From Sphingobium nicotianae (GTDB lineage Bacteria > Pseudomonadota > Alphaproteobacteria > Sphingomonadales > Sphingomonadaceae), in assembly GCF_018603885.1 (NCBI RefSeq), contig NZ_JAHGAW010000016.1:1-64000 (forward strand): a stretch of 64,000 nucleotides of DNA, in the 5' to 3' direction. The position numbers and the translations under genes were made by a program. Each line of letters opens with the position of its first letter. Positions within the stretch are counted from its first letter, which is position 1. Under the pieces are notes generated by a model that searched no databases, was not told the origin of the DNA, and saw only the letters and a list, made by a program, of their open reading frames with translations. Of this stretch, positions 49,431 through 57,881 are shown piece by piece.

Positions 49431-50864
49431 ATGAATGATCCAAAGACTGCGTCACTGAAGAAGAATGCGGTGGGAACGGCTCACATCATATTCTTCGTCG
49501 TCGCAGCCGCCGCCCCTCTGACCGCTGTCGTCGGTGCCTCGCCAGCGGCCTTTGCTTTCGGAAACGGCGCAGGGTTGCCGGGCGCATTTCTGATAGCCGG
49601 CGCAGTCTACGCGGTCTTTGGCGCAGCCTTCACCGCCATGTCCCGCCATTGCGGGTCTGCCGGAGGCTTTTACGGCTATATCGCTCGGGGCCTTGGCCGA
49701 CCTGCGAGCGTAGCCGGAGCGTTCATCGCCATCGCTGCCTATTCGGCGATCCAGGTCGCCATCTATGCCCTCTTCGGCCTGTTCGCGGCCGAGCGTCTGG
49801 CTTCGTTCGGATTGCACCTTCCATGGTGGTCGGTCGGGATGCCTGCAGTGATCGTTGCCCATCTTTGCGGAAGGAGAGGCATTGAGTTCAGCGGCGCTGT
49901 GCTCGGTATCCTCATGGTGCTCGAGGTGGTGATCATGCTGATCCTCGACTTCGCTATCTTGCTCAATGGAGCGAAGAGCGGTGTCAGTGTCGAAGGGTTC
50001 AAGCCATCGGTGCTGTTTGGCCCGGGGCTAGGCGTATCTCTCGTCTTCGTTGTGGCTTCTTATGTCGGTTTCGAGGCCACGACGATCTTCAGTGAAGAGG
50101 CGAAAAATCCCGACCGGACCATTCCTAAAGCCACCTATCTCGCGGTCGGGCTGATCACGCTCCTCTACGCCTTTTCCACTTGGACGATCAGTCTGGACTA
50201 CGGGACATCGCAGATTGCAGGTGCGGCCAGGGCGGATCCCTCAAATCTCTATTTTAACGTTGCGCAACGCCTGCTTGGGGACGCGCCGCGCATCGTGATG
50301 GAAACGCTGCTTCTAACGAGCCTGTTTGCCTCGTTCCTGGCGTTCCACAACACGATCACACGCTATCTCTTCGCATTGGCACGCGACCGGTTGCTGCCTC
50401 CGTGGCTTGGTCATGTCGATCCAAAGTTCAGCGCACCTTCAGTAGCCGGGAAAATTCAATCGGCCAGCGCGCTCCTGTTCCTCGCTCTGTTCGCGCTTCT
50501 CGGTGTAGATCCTTACGCGGTGGTCTTCTCGTGGCTCAGCGCGTTTGCAACGATCGGCATACTCGTAGTCCAGTTCATGGTCGCCGTTTCCGCATGGCTG
50601 TTCTTCCGTAAGGATAGCCGCGGTGTGGGCTTCTTCCGCCGCGCAGCGGCGCCGATCATCAGCGCGGTTGGCCTTGCAACCTGGCTCATCCTAGTGTGCC
50701 TCAACCTGCAGCTTCTCAGCGGCTCGGATTCGAAGCTTATCCAATCCTTCCCGGCCGTCATCTTCGGTATTGGGATCGCAGGTGTTGTTTCGGCCCTATG
50801 CATGCGCAAAAGGCGGCCGCAAGAATATGCAAGGCTTGGCGAAGCCCTCGGCGCGATTGGCTGA
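49431..50864 (+). CDS. APC-family amino acid/amine permease
   Basis: 477 residues with about 12 membrane helices. The N-terminal section GASPAAFAFGNGAGLPGAFL and the following SRHCGSAGGFYGYIARGLGR are typical of APC transporters, and VGFEATTIFSEEAKNPDRTIP is the conserved motif after helix 6. It would bring an amino acid, amine or aromatic amine across the inner membrane by cation symport. It is divergent from the homogentisate operon, suggesting that it imports the pathway substrate. Confidence 0.85.
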   Translation: MNDPKTASLKKNAVGTAHIIFFVVAAAAPLTAVVGASPAAFAFGNGAGLPGAFLIAGAVYAVFGAAFTAMSRHCGSAGGFYGYIARGLGRPASVAGAFIAIAAYSAIQVAIYALFGLFAAERLASFGLHLPWWSVGMPAVIVAHLCGRRGIEFSGAVLGILMVLEVVIMLILDFAILLNGAKSGVSVEGFKPSVLFGPGLGVSLVFVVASYVGFEATTIFSEEAKNPDRTIPKATYLAVGLITLLYAFSTWTISLDYGTSQIAGAARADPSNLYFNVAQRLLGDAPRIVMETLLLTSLFASFLAFHNTITRYLFALARDRLLPPWLGHVDPKFSAPSVAGKIQSASALLFLALFALLGVDPYAVVFSWLSAFATIGILVVQFMVAVSAWLFFRKDSRGVGFFRRAAAPIISAVGLATWLILVCLNLQLLSGSDSKLIQSFPAVIFGIGIAGVVSALCMRKRRPQEYARLGEALGAIG

Positions 50865-50948
50865 TGGAGCAATTTCTGGCGCAGCGATATTGAATTTACG
50901 ATGTCTATCAAGGCAACCGATGATCGATAGAACGGTTCACACAAAGCG

Positions 50949-51332
50949 ATGGCAAAGTTCAAGGTCACTTACGACGCGATGAACAAGCTCCTCGAGCTGA
51001 AGCTCGAAGGCTATTGGTCTATGGACGATTTCCGTGATTATGAGGCGGAAATGACCGCCAAGCACGTTCAGATTATCAAGCAGACGAGATATTATCGTGT
51101 GCTCTCCGATGCTCGCGATTTTGCCGTCCAGTCGAAAGAAGTTGGCCAGGCGTTCGAAAGCTTGTTCGACCCTCGCAGGGGCGAGGATTTCGGGCGCTTC
51201 GCCATTCTGGTGTCCTCGGCGCTCAATGCCATCCAAGCCAAGCATGTCTCGCCCCACGCGAATGTCGCGGTCTTTACCAACGAGAAGGAGGCTCGAACCT
51301 GGCTTCTCGAAAAGGGGAGTTTGCCGGGCTAG
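50949..51332 (+). CDS. STAS-like small cytoplasmic protein
   Basis: 127 residues with no membrane or signal segment. The opening FKVTYDAMNKLLELKLEGYW, the helix MDDFRDYEAEMTAKHVQI, the strand RYYRVLSDARDFAVQ and the pattern ANVAVFTNEKEARTWLLEKG resemble SpoIIAA/STAS-like domains found in regulatory or stand-alone proteins. The function is unknown. It follows the permease by 84 bases and precedes the AraC regulator. Confidence 0.55.
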   Translation: MAKFKVTYDAMNKLLELKLEGYWSMDDFRDYEAEMTAKHVQIIKQTRYYRVLSDARDFAVQSKEVGQAFESLFDPRRGEDFGRFAILVSSALNAIQAKHVSPHANVAVFTNEKEARTWLLEKGSLPG

Positions 51333-51502
51333 GTTTGTGGCGGCCTTGGTCGGGCCGCGGTCCAAGCCATGCGACAGCATGACCAAAGCATGACTGCAAT
51401 TTCTTGTCGCTTCCCGTGGCAGGATCCGGCATTTTGGTTGCAATCCTTCAACCCTACGACATCGTCGCGGATGATCGGGGGGCGGGAATTTGGAGAGCAC
51501 GA

Positions 51503-52432
51503 ATGTCGATCGTCCAGCATTTCTCTACGCCATTCAAGTCGGGGCGCACGAACATCCAAGTCTGGAACGACATAGCGACGAGCTCTTCTCCTGGGCTTTC
51601 GATCGACATGGCGTCAACCGACTTTCGCGGCGAACTTTACAGCTGGCATCTTCCCAGCGTGACAATGCTTTGGGCGAGTGCGGCAGAGTCGGTCGTCCAC
51701 CGACATGAGCGGAAATCGTTCGAAGAGCGAATCTTGCTCCATATTCAAGGGCGGGGTTACTGCCGCCAATCTCATCGTCAGCATGTCATCGACTTAAAGC
51801 CTGGCGATCTGTCGCTGTGCTCGTCTCATGACTTGGCGGTGTTGGAAACCAACGCGCATGACATGATCGTGGTAGACCTTCCACGCGCATTGCTTGAGTC
51901 AAAAATGGAAAATCTCGGCGCGCTATGCGGCGCCCGCATGCCGGGCTCGTCCCGCTCGGTCGTCGCGTTCAGGCAATTCATGGTCGCTTCCTGGAAAGAG
52001 GCCATGACGATGCGTATCGACCCCGGCGCTCAATGGTGCGCACATTTCGAAAATGCTCTGGCCGAACTGGTCGCTCTGGCATTCTCTTCTATAACCCATG
52101 AGGCACAGGCAGTCGAGCTCGGATCGGTCCTGATGCAAACAGTGGATGCCCAACTTCACGACCCCGATCTGGGCGTGGATACGCTCGCTTTCCAACTCGG
52201 CCTCTCACGCCGGACGATCCAGATGGGCTTCGCCAAGATGAACACAACCGCGACCGCATTCATCCGGGCGCGTCGCCTTTCCCGATCAGCAGATCTGCTT
52301 GCCCAGACAAGCGAGGCAACTGTCACGGCGATTGCGTTCGAGTGCGGCTTCAATGATGCCGCCTACTTCACCCGCTGCTTCACGCGCCATTACGGCGTGC
52401 CCCCGACGGCCTGGCGCCAAGCCGCGCGCTGA
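51503..52432 (+). CDS. AraC/XylS-family transcriptional regulator
   Basis: 309 residues: an N-terminal ligand-binding cupin-like part (AraC_binding_2 type) with ERILLHIQGRGYCRQSHRQH and DLKPGDLSLCSSHDLAVLE, and two C-terminal helix-turn-helices, VDTLAFQLGLSRRTIQMGFAKMN and VTAIAFECGFNDAAYFTRCF with GVPPTAWRQ. Such FeaR/XylS-like regulators activate aromatic amine or acid catabolism. GGAGAG stands 6 bases before the ATG at 51503; an in-frame start at 51404 is less likely. It probably controls the adjacent hydrolase and cupin genes. Confidence 0.82.
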   Translation: MSIVQHFSTPFKSGRTNIQVWNDIATSSSPGLSIDMASTDFRGELYSWHLPSVTMLWASAAESVVHRHERKSFEERILLHIQGRGYCRQSHRQHVIDLKPGDLSLCSSHDLAVLETNAHDMIVVDLPRALLESKMENLGALCGARMPGSSRSVVAFRQFMVASWKEAMTMRIDPGAQWCAHFENALAELVALAFSSITHEAQAVELGSVLMQTVDAQLHDPDLGVDTLAFQLGLSRRTIQMGFAKMNTTATAFIRARRLSRSADLLAQTSEATVTAIAFECGFNDAAYFTRCFTRHYGVPPTAWRQAAR

Positions 52433-52442
52433 TCTGCACATC

Positions 52443-52550
52443 TGTCCTGGGACGCGACGCGTCCATCCAAGCTTCTTGCCACTCGGCCGGTATGCTCCTG
52501 CCGCAGCTCGAGAAGGGCGAAGTCAGGAGCAGAAATGGCAACTAACACGT
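52443..52550 (+). repeat. Duplicated leader, copy 1
   Basis: From TGTCCTGGGAC (52443) to ATGGCAAC (52535) the distance is 92 bases, the same as in copy 2 at 53753. Conserved blocks include TGTCCTGGGAC, TCCAAGCT and AGGAG-AGAAATGGCAAC. The middle part has diverged. Confidence 0.7.
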
Positions 52551-52687
52551 CGGCGCCAACATCAAGTAGGGCCGGGACCATCGTTGCGGCCTCACCTCGC
52601 GGATGCCTCATCGTCGCTCGGGATCAACCGACCCGCACGGCATTCCGATACGCTAGCGGCCATTTTCATGGGACGCGACAGGCCTAG
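52535..52687 (+). CDS. 50-codon ORF before the hydrolase: leader peptide or cupin remnant
   Basis: Starts with ATGGCAACTAAC after AGGAGCAGAA and encodes MATNTSAPTSSRAGTIV and about 33 more residues, ending 3 bases before the hydrolase ATG. Its first 15 codons resemble those of the cupin gene (MATNSMVPPSTKAEIVD), so it may be the relic of a cupin copy. The hydrolase gene has no good ribosome-binding site of its own, so translation of this frame may also couple it. Whether a peptide is made is not known. Confidence 0.4.
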   Translation: MATNTSAPTSSRAGTIVAASPRGCLIVARDQPTRTAFRYASGHFHGTRQA

Positions 52688-52690
52688 CCT

Positions 52691-53629
52691 ATGGCCGCTC
52701 CTTTCATCCGCCCCGATGCCGCCGCTTTCCTTGCATCCTCGAACGACAGCGCCATACCGCCGCTCGAAACACTGTCCGTCCATGATGCCCGTGTCTTGAT
52801 GCGCGCTATGGGCATTGATGCTGATCTGCCAGCCGTCCGACTCCCGGTTTGCCGCTCATTCAAAGTCAAGAGACCGGTGGGCGACATAGCGCTTCGTCTC
52901 TACGATCGGCGTCGATCGAGAGGTGCCGGCCCGCTGATATTGTTCTTTCATGGCGGCGGCTTTGTGATTGGCGACCTTGAATCACATAACAGCTTCTGCA
53001 CGTGGCTTGCGGATCGGTTCGATTTGCCTGTTTTAGCTGTCGATTACCGGCTCAGTCCTGAGCATCCCTTTCCCGCCGCACCCGAGGATGCCGAAGCGAT
53101 TGCGCGTTGGGCCGCAACGGGACCTCGCCAACTCGGCGAGGGCGTCACCGCTCTCGTGACGTGCGGCGACGACGTTGGCGGCAAACTTGCCATCTTGGTT
53201 GCACAGCGATTGGCAGAGATACCGGCATCTGTCCCGGTCACTGCGCAATTGGCCATCTATCCTCGCATCGGTGCGGCTATTGAATGGCCTTTGGTCCGAA
53301 CGGTTGGAGAGTGCTTCCTTGTCACCAGAAAGGCTGTTGCGTGGTTCAACGACTGCTATGGCGCGTCGGGAGACAATCGACGACACAATTGTCTCAAGGG
53401 ATCGGTTCCCGTCAAAACGCCCCTGCTTGTGATGACCGCAGGCCTCGATCCGCTGCGCGGTCAGGGCGTAGCCTATGCGGCCTATGCCCGCGAACAAGGG
53501 GCCCAAGTCGTGCATCTTGAAGCGCATGGCATGGCTCACGGCTTCGTTAATCTTAGGAAACTGCTTCCTTCTTCCCAAGGCGATCTCGAGAATCTTGTGA
53601 CGGCGGCTAAGAAAATGCTGGGACTTTAG
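52691..53629 (+). CDS. HSL-family alpha/beta hydrolase with Asp at the nucleophile
   Basis: 312 residues of the hormone-sensitive lipase type. LFFHGGGFVIGDLESHN is the oxyanion-hole motif and VDYRLSPEHPFPAAPEDA the family segment. The elbow that should read GDSAGG reads CGDDVGGKLA, so the catalytic Ser is replaced by Asp. The Asp and His of the triad remain likely in GLDPLRGQG and HGMAHGFVNL. An Asp nucleophile is known in other alpha/beta hydrolases such as haloalkane dehalogenases, but not usual in HSL. It may have a changed mechanism, a non-enzymic role or be inactive. It starts 3 bases after the 50-codon ORF. Confidence 0.75.
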   Translation: MAAPFIRPDAAAFLASSNDSAIPPLETLSVHDARVLMRAMGIDADLPAVRLPVCRSFKVKRPVGDIALRLYDRRRSRGAGPLILFFHGGGFVIGDLESHNSFCTWLADRFDLPVLAVDYRLSPEHPFPAAPEDAEAIARWAATGPRQLGEGVTALVTCGDDVGGKLAILVAQRLAEIPASVPVTAQLAIYPRIGAAIEWPLVRTVGECFLVTRKAVAWFNDCYGASGDNRRHNCLKGSVPVKTPLLVMTAGLDPLRGQGVAYAAYAREQGAQVVHLEAHGMAHGFVNLRKLLPSSQGDLENLVTAAKKMLGL

Positions 53630-53752
53630 ATGCGCTCCTTGATGGAGGTTACCGGGAAGCGAATTTCCGGGGGTGAGCCTGGGCTGCTGACAAGCGCGCA
53701 GAGCCAAAGCGCTTGGTCGACGGCGCTTGAGGAACGCCGCTCGCTGCGCGCT

Positions 53753-53860
53753 TGTCCTGGGACAGCGCGCGTTCCTCCAAGCTGGTCCGATCGTCTCTCG
53801 CTAAAGCTGTGCCACAGCTAACGAGACCCACTTTAGGAGAAGAAATGGCAACGAACAGCA
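53753..53860 (+). repeat. Duplicated leader, copy 2
   Basis: The leader of the cupin gene, matching copy 1 (52443) over the promoter-like block TGTCCTGGGAC, TCCAAGCT and the ribosome-binding site and first codons TAGGAGAAGAAATGGCAAC. The spacing is identical (92 bases). Confidence 0.7.
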
Positions 53861-54384
53861 TGGTGCCTCCGTCAACCAAGGCGGAGATTGTCGACGTTGG
53901 CTTCGCGCACAAAGCACTGGTCGAACGTCTCAGTCCGGGCGGCCGATATATCGACGTGCAGAGCGATATCGATAGTCCCTGGGTTCCCTTTGGTCCCACT
54001 GCGATGATCAAGCACTTGGCGTTCGACGTTCGGTCCAACACCTTCTCGAATGTGCTTTGGGTCAAAGAGCCCGGTGTCATCGGGACACATCTCCATCGTG
54101 GTACCATCGTGATGGTCTGCCTCCATGGAAGCGTGAAGTATCTTGAATATGATTGGGTCGCCTCGCCGGGCGGCCTCATTCTCGAAACGCCAGGAGAGAG
54201 TCACACGCTGATGACGGACCACCCCGAAGGGGTAAAGCTATTCGGATGGATGCAGGGACCAATCGAATTCCATGATGAATGGGGCAAGTTCGTTTTCACT
54301 GCCGATGTCTGGTGGTTCATCCATCACTATGAAAGCCATTGCCGGGACAACAATATCCCCATCAACCAGAAGCTTTACCTATAG
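53845..54384 (+). CDS. Cupin protein, 2,4'-dihydroxyacetophenone dioxygenase family
   Basis: 179 residues, single cupin barrel. Metal-binding residues are visible in VIGTHLHRGTIVMVCLHGSV (GxxHxHxG-like) and in TPGESHTLMTD. The overall pattern matches the 2,4'-dihydroxyacetophenone dioxygenase/ChrR-like family, which cleaves side chains of hydroxyacetophenones to 4-hydroxybenzoate and formate. Many members are uncharacterised, so the substrate is only inferred. The ATG at 53845 is chosen for the TAGGAGAAGAA before it and the shared leader. Confidence 0.7.
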   Translation: MATNSMVPPSTKAEIVDVGFAHKALVERLSPGGRYIDVQSDIDSPWVPFGPTAMIKHLAFDVRSNTFSNVLWVKEPGVIGTHLHRGTIVMVCLHGSVKYLEYDWVASPGGLILETPGESHTLMTDHPEGVKLFGWMQGPIEFHDEWGKFVFTADVWWFIHHYESHCRDNNIPINQKLYL

Positions 54385-54405
54385 GGTGCGCGAAACTCCG
54401 GTTCA

Positions 54406-54431
54406 GCGGGCGACGACAAGTTGTCGCCCGC
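54406..54431. terminator. Hairpin between cupin and Lrp genes
   Basis: GCGGGCGAC and GTCGCCCGC pair around an 8-base loop. No T run is seen, so it is a weak terminator or mRNA end. Confidence 0.45.
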
Positions 54432-54533
54432 ATCGCGCCTGTGCCATCTCTCGGCCCTTAGTCCCCGGCGTCAGCATAGAGTGAAGCAGCGCGCGCGGGA
54501 TTAATAGGGGGGCTTCGCGCCGCCGTAAGCTTG

Positions 54534-55043
54534 CTAGGCAGAGGGATGTAAAGACGCGGCCTCAAAAATCGCATCAACCGAATGGCGGCTTGAAACGAGG
54601 CGCAAGGCGAAACTGGAAGCGATCCGCACCACGCCCGGTAGACGCGACAGCGCCGTGCGGTGCACATGTTCATAGTCTTCTAGGTCCCGGGCGATGACCT
54701 TGAGACGATAATCCTGCTCTCCCGATACCAGCATGCACTCAACGATTTGCGGGTGCTCCGTTACCGCAGCCTCAAAGGCGGACATATCGTCTTCACTTTG
54801 CGATCTGAGCTGAATGTCGACAAGTGCGGTGACTTTGAAACCCAATGCCCGAAGATCCAGGACTGCCTCATATCCCGTCACGATTCCGTGCTGCTCGAGC
54901 ATCTGTATCCTGCGGCTGCAAGCAGGCTGCGACAGATTGACCAACTGAGCGATCTGGAGAACCGGCGTCCGCGCGTTTGCGCAAAGGGCCTTGACGATCT
55001 TTCCATCAGCGCGATCAAGAACATTCATATTCATGCCATGCAA
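54534..55043 (-). CDS. Lrp/AsnC-family regulator
   Basis: 169 residues: an N-terminal helix-turn-helix (DGKIVKALCANARTPVLQIA followed by QLVNLSQPACSRRIQMLEQHG) and a C-terminal RAM ligand-binding domain (VDIQLRSQSEDDMSAFEAAV, ECMLVSGEQDYRLKVIARDL). It is divergent from the alanine dehydrogenase gene, the classic arrangement for alanine-responsive regulation. An A+T rich 117-base gap separates the starts and should contain its binding sites. Confidence 0.88.
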   Translation of the reverse strand: MHGMNMNVLDRADGKIVKALCANARTPVLQIAQLVNLSQPACSRRIQMLEQHGIVTGYEAVLDLRALGFKVTALVDIQLRSQSEDDMSAFEAAVTEHPQIVECMLVSGEQDYRLKVIARDLEDYEHVHRTALSRLPGVVRIASSFALRLVSSRHSVDAIFEAASLHPSA

Positions 55044-55160
55044 TCAGTAATATCGTTAAATTAATAAGTCATTTGACCGCATTTGTCGATAGATTGCAAG
55101 GATTAGCGCCCGACTTTCCAATACGTTCCCGCCACCAGCTAATGTGGAAGGAACAGCGCG

Positions 55161-56267
55161 ATGCGCATCGGCGTACCCAAGGAAATCAAGGTTCATGAAT
55201 ACCGAGTTGGACTGACGCCCGGCAGTGTTCGGGAATTCGTCCAACGGGGACATTCCGTCCTGGTCGAGACCGAGGCGGGCGCGGGGATCGGGGCGACAGA
55301 TCAAGACTATATTTCAGCCGGAGCGATAATCGTGACGGCGGAAGACGCGTTTTCGGCCGACCTGATCGTGAAGGTCAAGGAGCCCCAGCCCGAAGAGTGG
55401 ACCCGTCTCTGCGAGGAACAGATCCTCTTCACTTACCTTCATCTCGCGTCGGATCGTAAGCAGACCGAAGGACTGCTGGCCAGTGGTGTGACCGCCATCG
55501 CCTACGAGACGATCACAGATGTGAGAGGCGGCTTGCCGCTGCTTTCCCCCATGAGTGAGGTGGCCGGCCGCCTTTCAATTCAGGCCGCAGCCGTCTCGCT
55601 CGAAAAACACAGCGGTGGCCAAGGCTTGCTGCTCGGGGGCGTTCCCGGCGTGCCCTCTGGCCGTGTCGTTGTGCTCGGAGGCGGCGTCGTTGGAACGCAC
55701 GCCGCGAAGATCGCTGTGGGCCTGGGGGCGGAGGTCACCGTCCTCGACAGGTCGCTCGCCCGTTTGCGGGAATTGGACGATCTCTTCGGGGGAAGGGTCC
55801 GCACGTGTTACTCGACCGCCGACGCGCTCGAAGCAGAAGCGGCGCAGGCCGACGCTCTTATCGGTGCGGTACTGGTGCCTGGTGCAAGTGCCCCCAAGCT
55901 CATCACGCGTGAACTGCTGCGGAGAATGAAGCTGGGATCGGTGTTGGTGGATGTTGCGATCGACCAAGGCGGCTGTGCGGAAACATCGCGCGCGACGACG
56001 CATGCCAACCCCACCTACGTCGAAGAGGGCGTCGTTCATTATTGCGTTGCGAATATGCCTGGCGCGGTGCCCAAGACCTCAACTGCAGCGCTCAACAATG
56101 CCACGCTGCCTGTCGGGCTTTCGCTGGCCGAAAAAGGTCTCGGAGCGCTTGCTGATCCCCATGTGGCGGCTGGCTTAAACGTCCATCGCGGCACCCTCAC
56201 CAGTCAGCCGGTGGGCGAAAGCCTTGGCATTGGCTGGACTGCATTCGACGCTGGGTCTGTCAAATGA
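55161..56267 (+). CDS. ald: Alanine dehydrogenase
   Basis: 368 residues, the family length. It interconverts alanine and pyruvate with NAD and ammonia. MRIGVPKEIKVHEYRVGLTP, VKVKEPQPEEW, LFTYLHLA, the NAD site VVLGGGVVGTHAAKIAVGLG, SVLVDVAIDQGGCAETS and HYCVANMPGAVPKTSTAALN are all conserved. Together with the transaminase downstream it would return the alanine made from an amine donor to pyruvate. Confidence 0.95.
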   Translation: MRIGVPKEIKVHEYRVGLTPGSVREFVQRGHSVLVETEAGAGIGATDQDYISAGAIIVTAEDAFSADLIVKVKEPQPEEWTRLCEEQILFTYLHLASDRKQTEGLLASGVTAIAYETITDVRGGLPLLSPMSEVAGRLSIQAAAVSLEKHSGGQGLLLGGVPGVPSGRVVVLGGGVVGTHAAKIAVGLGAEVTVLDRSLARLRELDDLFGGRVRTCYSTADALEAEAAQADALIGAVLVPGASAPKLITRELLRRMKLGSVLVDVAIDQGGCAETSRATTHANPTYVEEGVVHYCVANMPGAVPKTSTAALNNATLPVGLSLAEKGLGALADPHVAAGLNVHRGTLTSQPVGESLGIGWTAFDAGSVK

Positions 56268-56413
56268 ATGAATGGCTGCCGGGAAGCGTCAGCGGCCCGG
56301 CAGCCAATGTGGTTCTGAATGAAACTATCAAAGATCTGACGGGGTAGATCAACGGGATTGTCGTCAGCTGCGGCATTCTCCCGCTCCAGCAGCTTTGCAC
56401 GAGCAGGAGCAAC

Positions 56414-57805
56414 ATGAACTCGAAGCCTATCGCAGCCGCCGCACTAGAGCGCGTTGATGACAATCTCTTGAAAGCGGCCAATGCCAAATATCAGTGGCAT
56501 CCGATGGTTCATCCCAAACGGCTCGAGCAGGACCCGCCGCTCATCATTGCCCGCGGTCGCGGGGCAGTCGTCGAAGACCTTGACGGCAAATCCTATGTCG
56601 ATGGTGTCGCCGGCTTGTGGTGCGTCAATGTCGGGCACGGCCGGAAGGAAGTAATCGACGCGATCCAGGCCCAGCTCGCCCAAATCGCATATTTCTCACC
56701 CTTTGACGGAACGACTACGCCGCCATCCATCCTGCTTTCGCAGAAGCTGATCGAAATGACGCAGCCGGAAGACATGGCTCGCGTCCTCTTTTCCAATGGT
56801 GGTTCGGACGCTGTCGAAACGGCGATGAAGCTGTCCCGGCAGTATTGGAGGCTCAAGGGTCAGCCGCAGCGCGTAAAGTTCATCTCGCTCATGAACGCCT
56901 ATCATGGCACGCACATCGGCGGCGTCTCCATGAACGGCATTCCGTCGTTCCGAGCCAACTACGAGCCGCTTCTTCCGAACTGTTATCAGGTCGAATGCCC
57001 CTGGATTTACCGAAATCCTTGGACGAACGACCCCAAGGAACTCGCGCGGATTTGTGCTGACGCTCTCGCGCGGGAAATCGAGTTTCAGGGCCCCGATACG
57101 GTAGCGGCCTTTTTCGCCGAGCCCATCCAGGGCGCGGGAGGCGTCATCGTTCCGCCTGAGACCTACTGGCCGTTGGTTCGCGAAGTCTGCGATCGTTACG
57201 GCGTGCTCCTCGTCGCCGATGAAGTGGTCACCGGTTTCGGTCGCTCGGGTGCCATGTTCGGCTCGCGCGGCTGGGGCGTCAAACCCGACATCATGTGTCT
57301 CGCTAAGGGCTTGAGTTCGGGATACGTGCCGCTTGGCGCGACCCTTTTCAACAAGCGCGTCGTCTCCGCCTGGGATGACGACGCCACGTTCACCGGCGCG
57401 ATCATGCATGGCTATACCTATACCGGCCATGCCGTTGCCTGCGCCGCGGCGCTTGCATGCCTCGAGATCGTCGAGCGCGAAGATCTGCCCGGCCGTGCAG
57501 CCGCGATGGGCGCGCGCCTCCTTGATGGCTTGAAACCTCTTGAGCAGTCGTCGGCAGTCGTCGGCAATGTGCGTGGCAAGGGCCTGATGATCGCAATCGA
57601 TCTCGTGGCTGACAAGGAAACGCGCGAGCCGATCGATCCTGGTGAGGGCCTTGCCTATCGCCTCGCCGATGCCGCTCGCGCTCATGGGGCGATCGTCCGC
57701 CCCGTCGGAACGAAGCTCATTCTCTCACCGCCGCTCGTGATCAGTGAAGAGCAAGTCGACGTGATCGCCAACGCGCTGAAGGAGGCCTTTCGAGTCGCAG
57801 TGTAA
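56414..57805 (+). CDS. Class III omega-aminotransferase
   Basis: 463 residues. PLP motifs are GSDAVETAMKLSRQYW, NAYHGTHIGGVS, ADEVVTGFGRSGAMFG and the lysine in CLAKGLSSGYVPLGATLF. It belongs to the omega-transaminase group that transfers amino groups from amines or omega-amino acids to pyruvate. AGGAGC lies just before the ATG. It is coupled in location to alanine dehydrogenase (146 bases) and followed by the TonB receptor. The amine donor cannot be read from the sequence. Confidence 0.85.
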   Translation: MNSKPIAAAALERVDDNLLKAANAKYQWHPMVHPKRLEQDPPLIIARGRGAVVEDLDGKSYVDGVAGLWCVNVGHGRKEVIDAIQAQLAQIAYFSPFDGTTTPPSILLSQKLIEMTQPEDMARVLFSNGGSDAVETAMKLSRQYWRLKGQPQRVKFISLMNAYHGTHIGGVSMNGIPSFRANYEPLLPNCYQVECPWIYRNPWTNDPKELARICADALAREIEFQGPDTVAAFFAEPIQGAGGVIVPPETYWPLVREVCDRYGVLLVADEVVTGFGRSGAMFGSRGWGVKPDIMCLAKGLSSGYVPLGATLFNKRVVSAWDDDATFTGAIMHGYTYTGHAVACAAALACLEIVEREDLPGRAAAMGARLLDGLKPLEQSSAVVGNVRGKGLMIAIDLVADKETREPIDPGEGLAYRLADAARAHGAIVRPVGTKLILSPPLVISEEQVDVIANALKEAFRVAV

Positions 57806-57881
57806 TGAAATAAGATATTGAATAATAACAATTAATGTTCTGCCCGGGAGGGGCGCAACGTACAAATTAGGGGAACGGACA

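Noticed and set aside
52299..52799. 166-codon frame across the end of the AraC gene and the hydrolase start
   Set aside because: It is a shadow of two better supported frames and contains no domain or ribosome-binding site.
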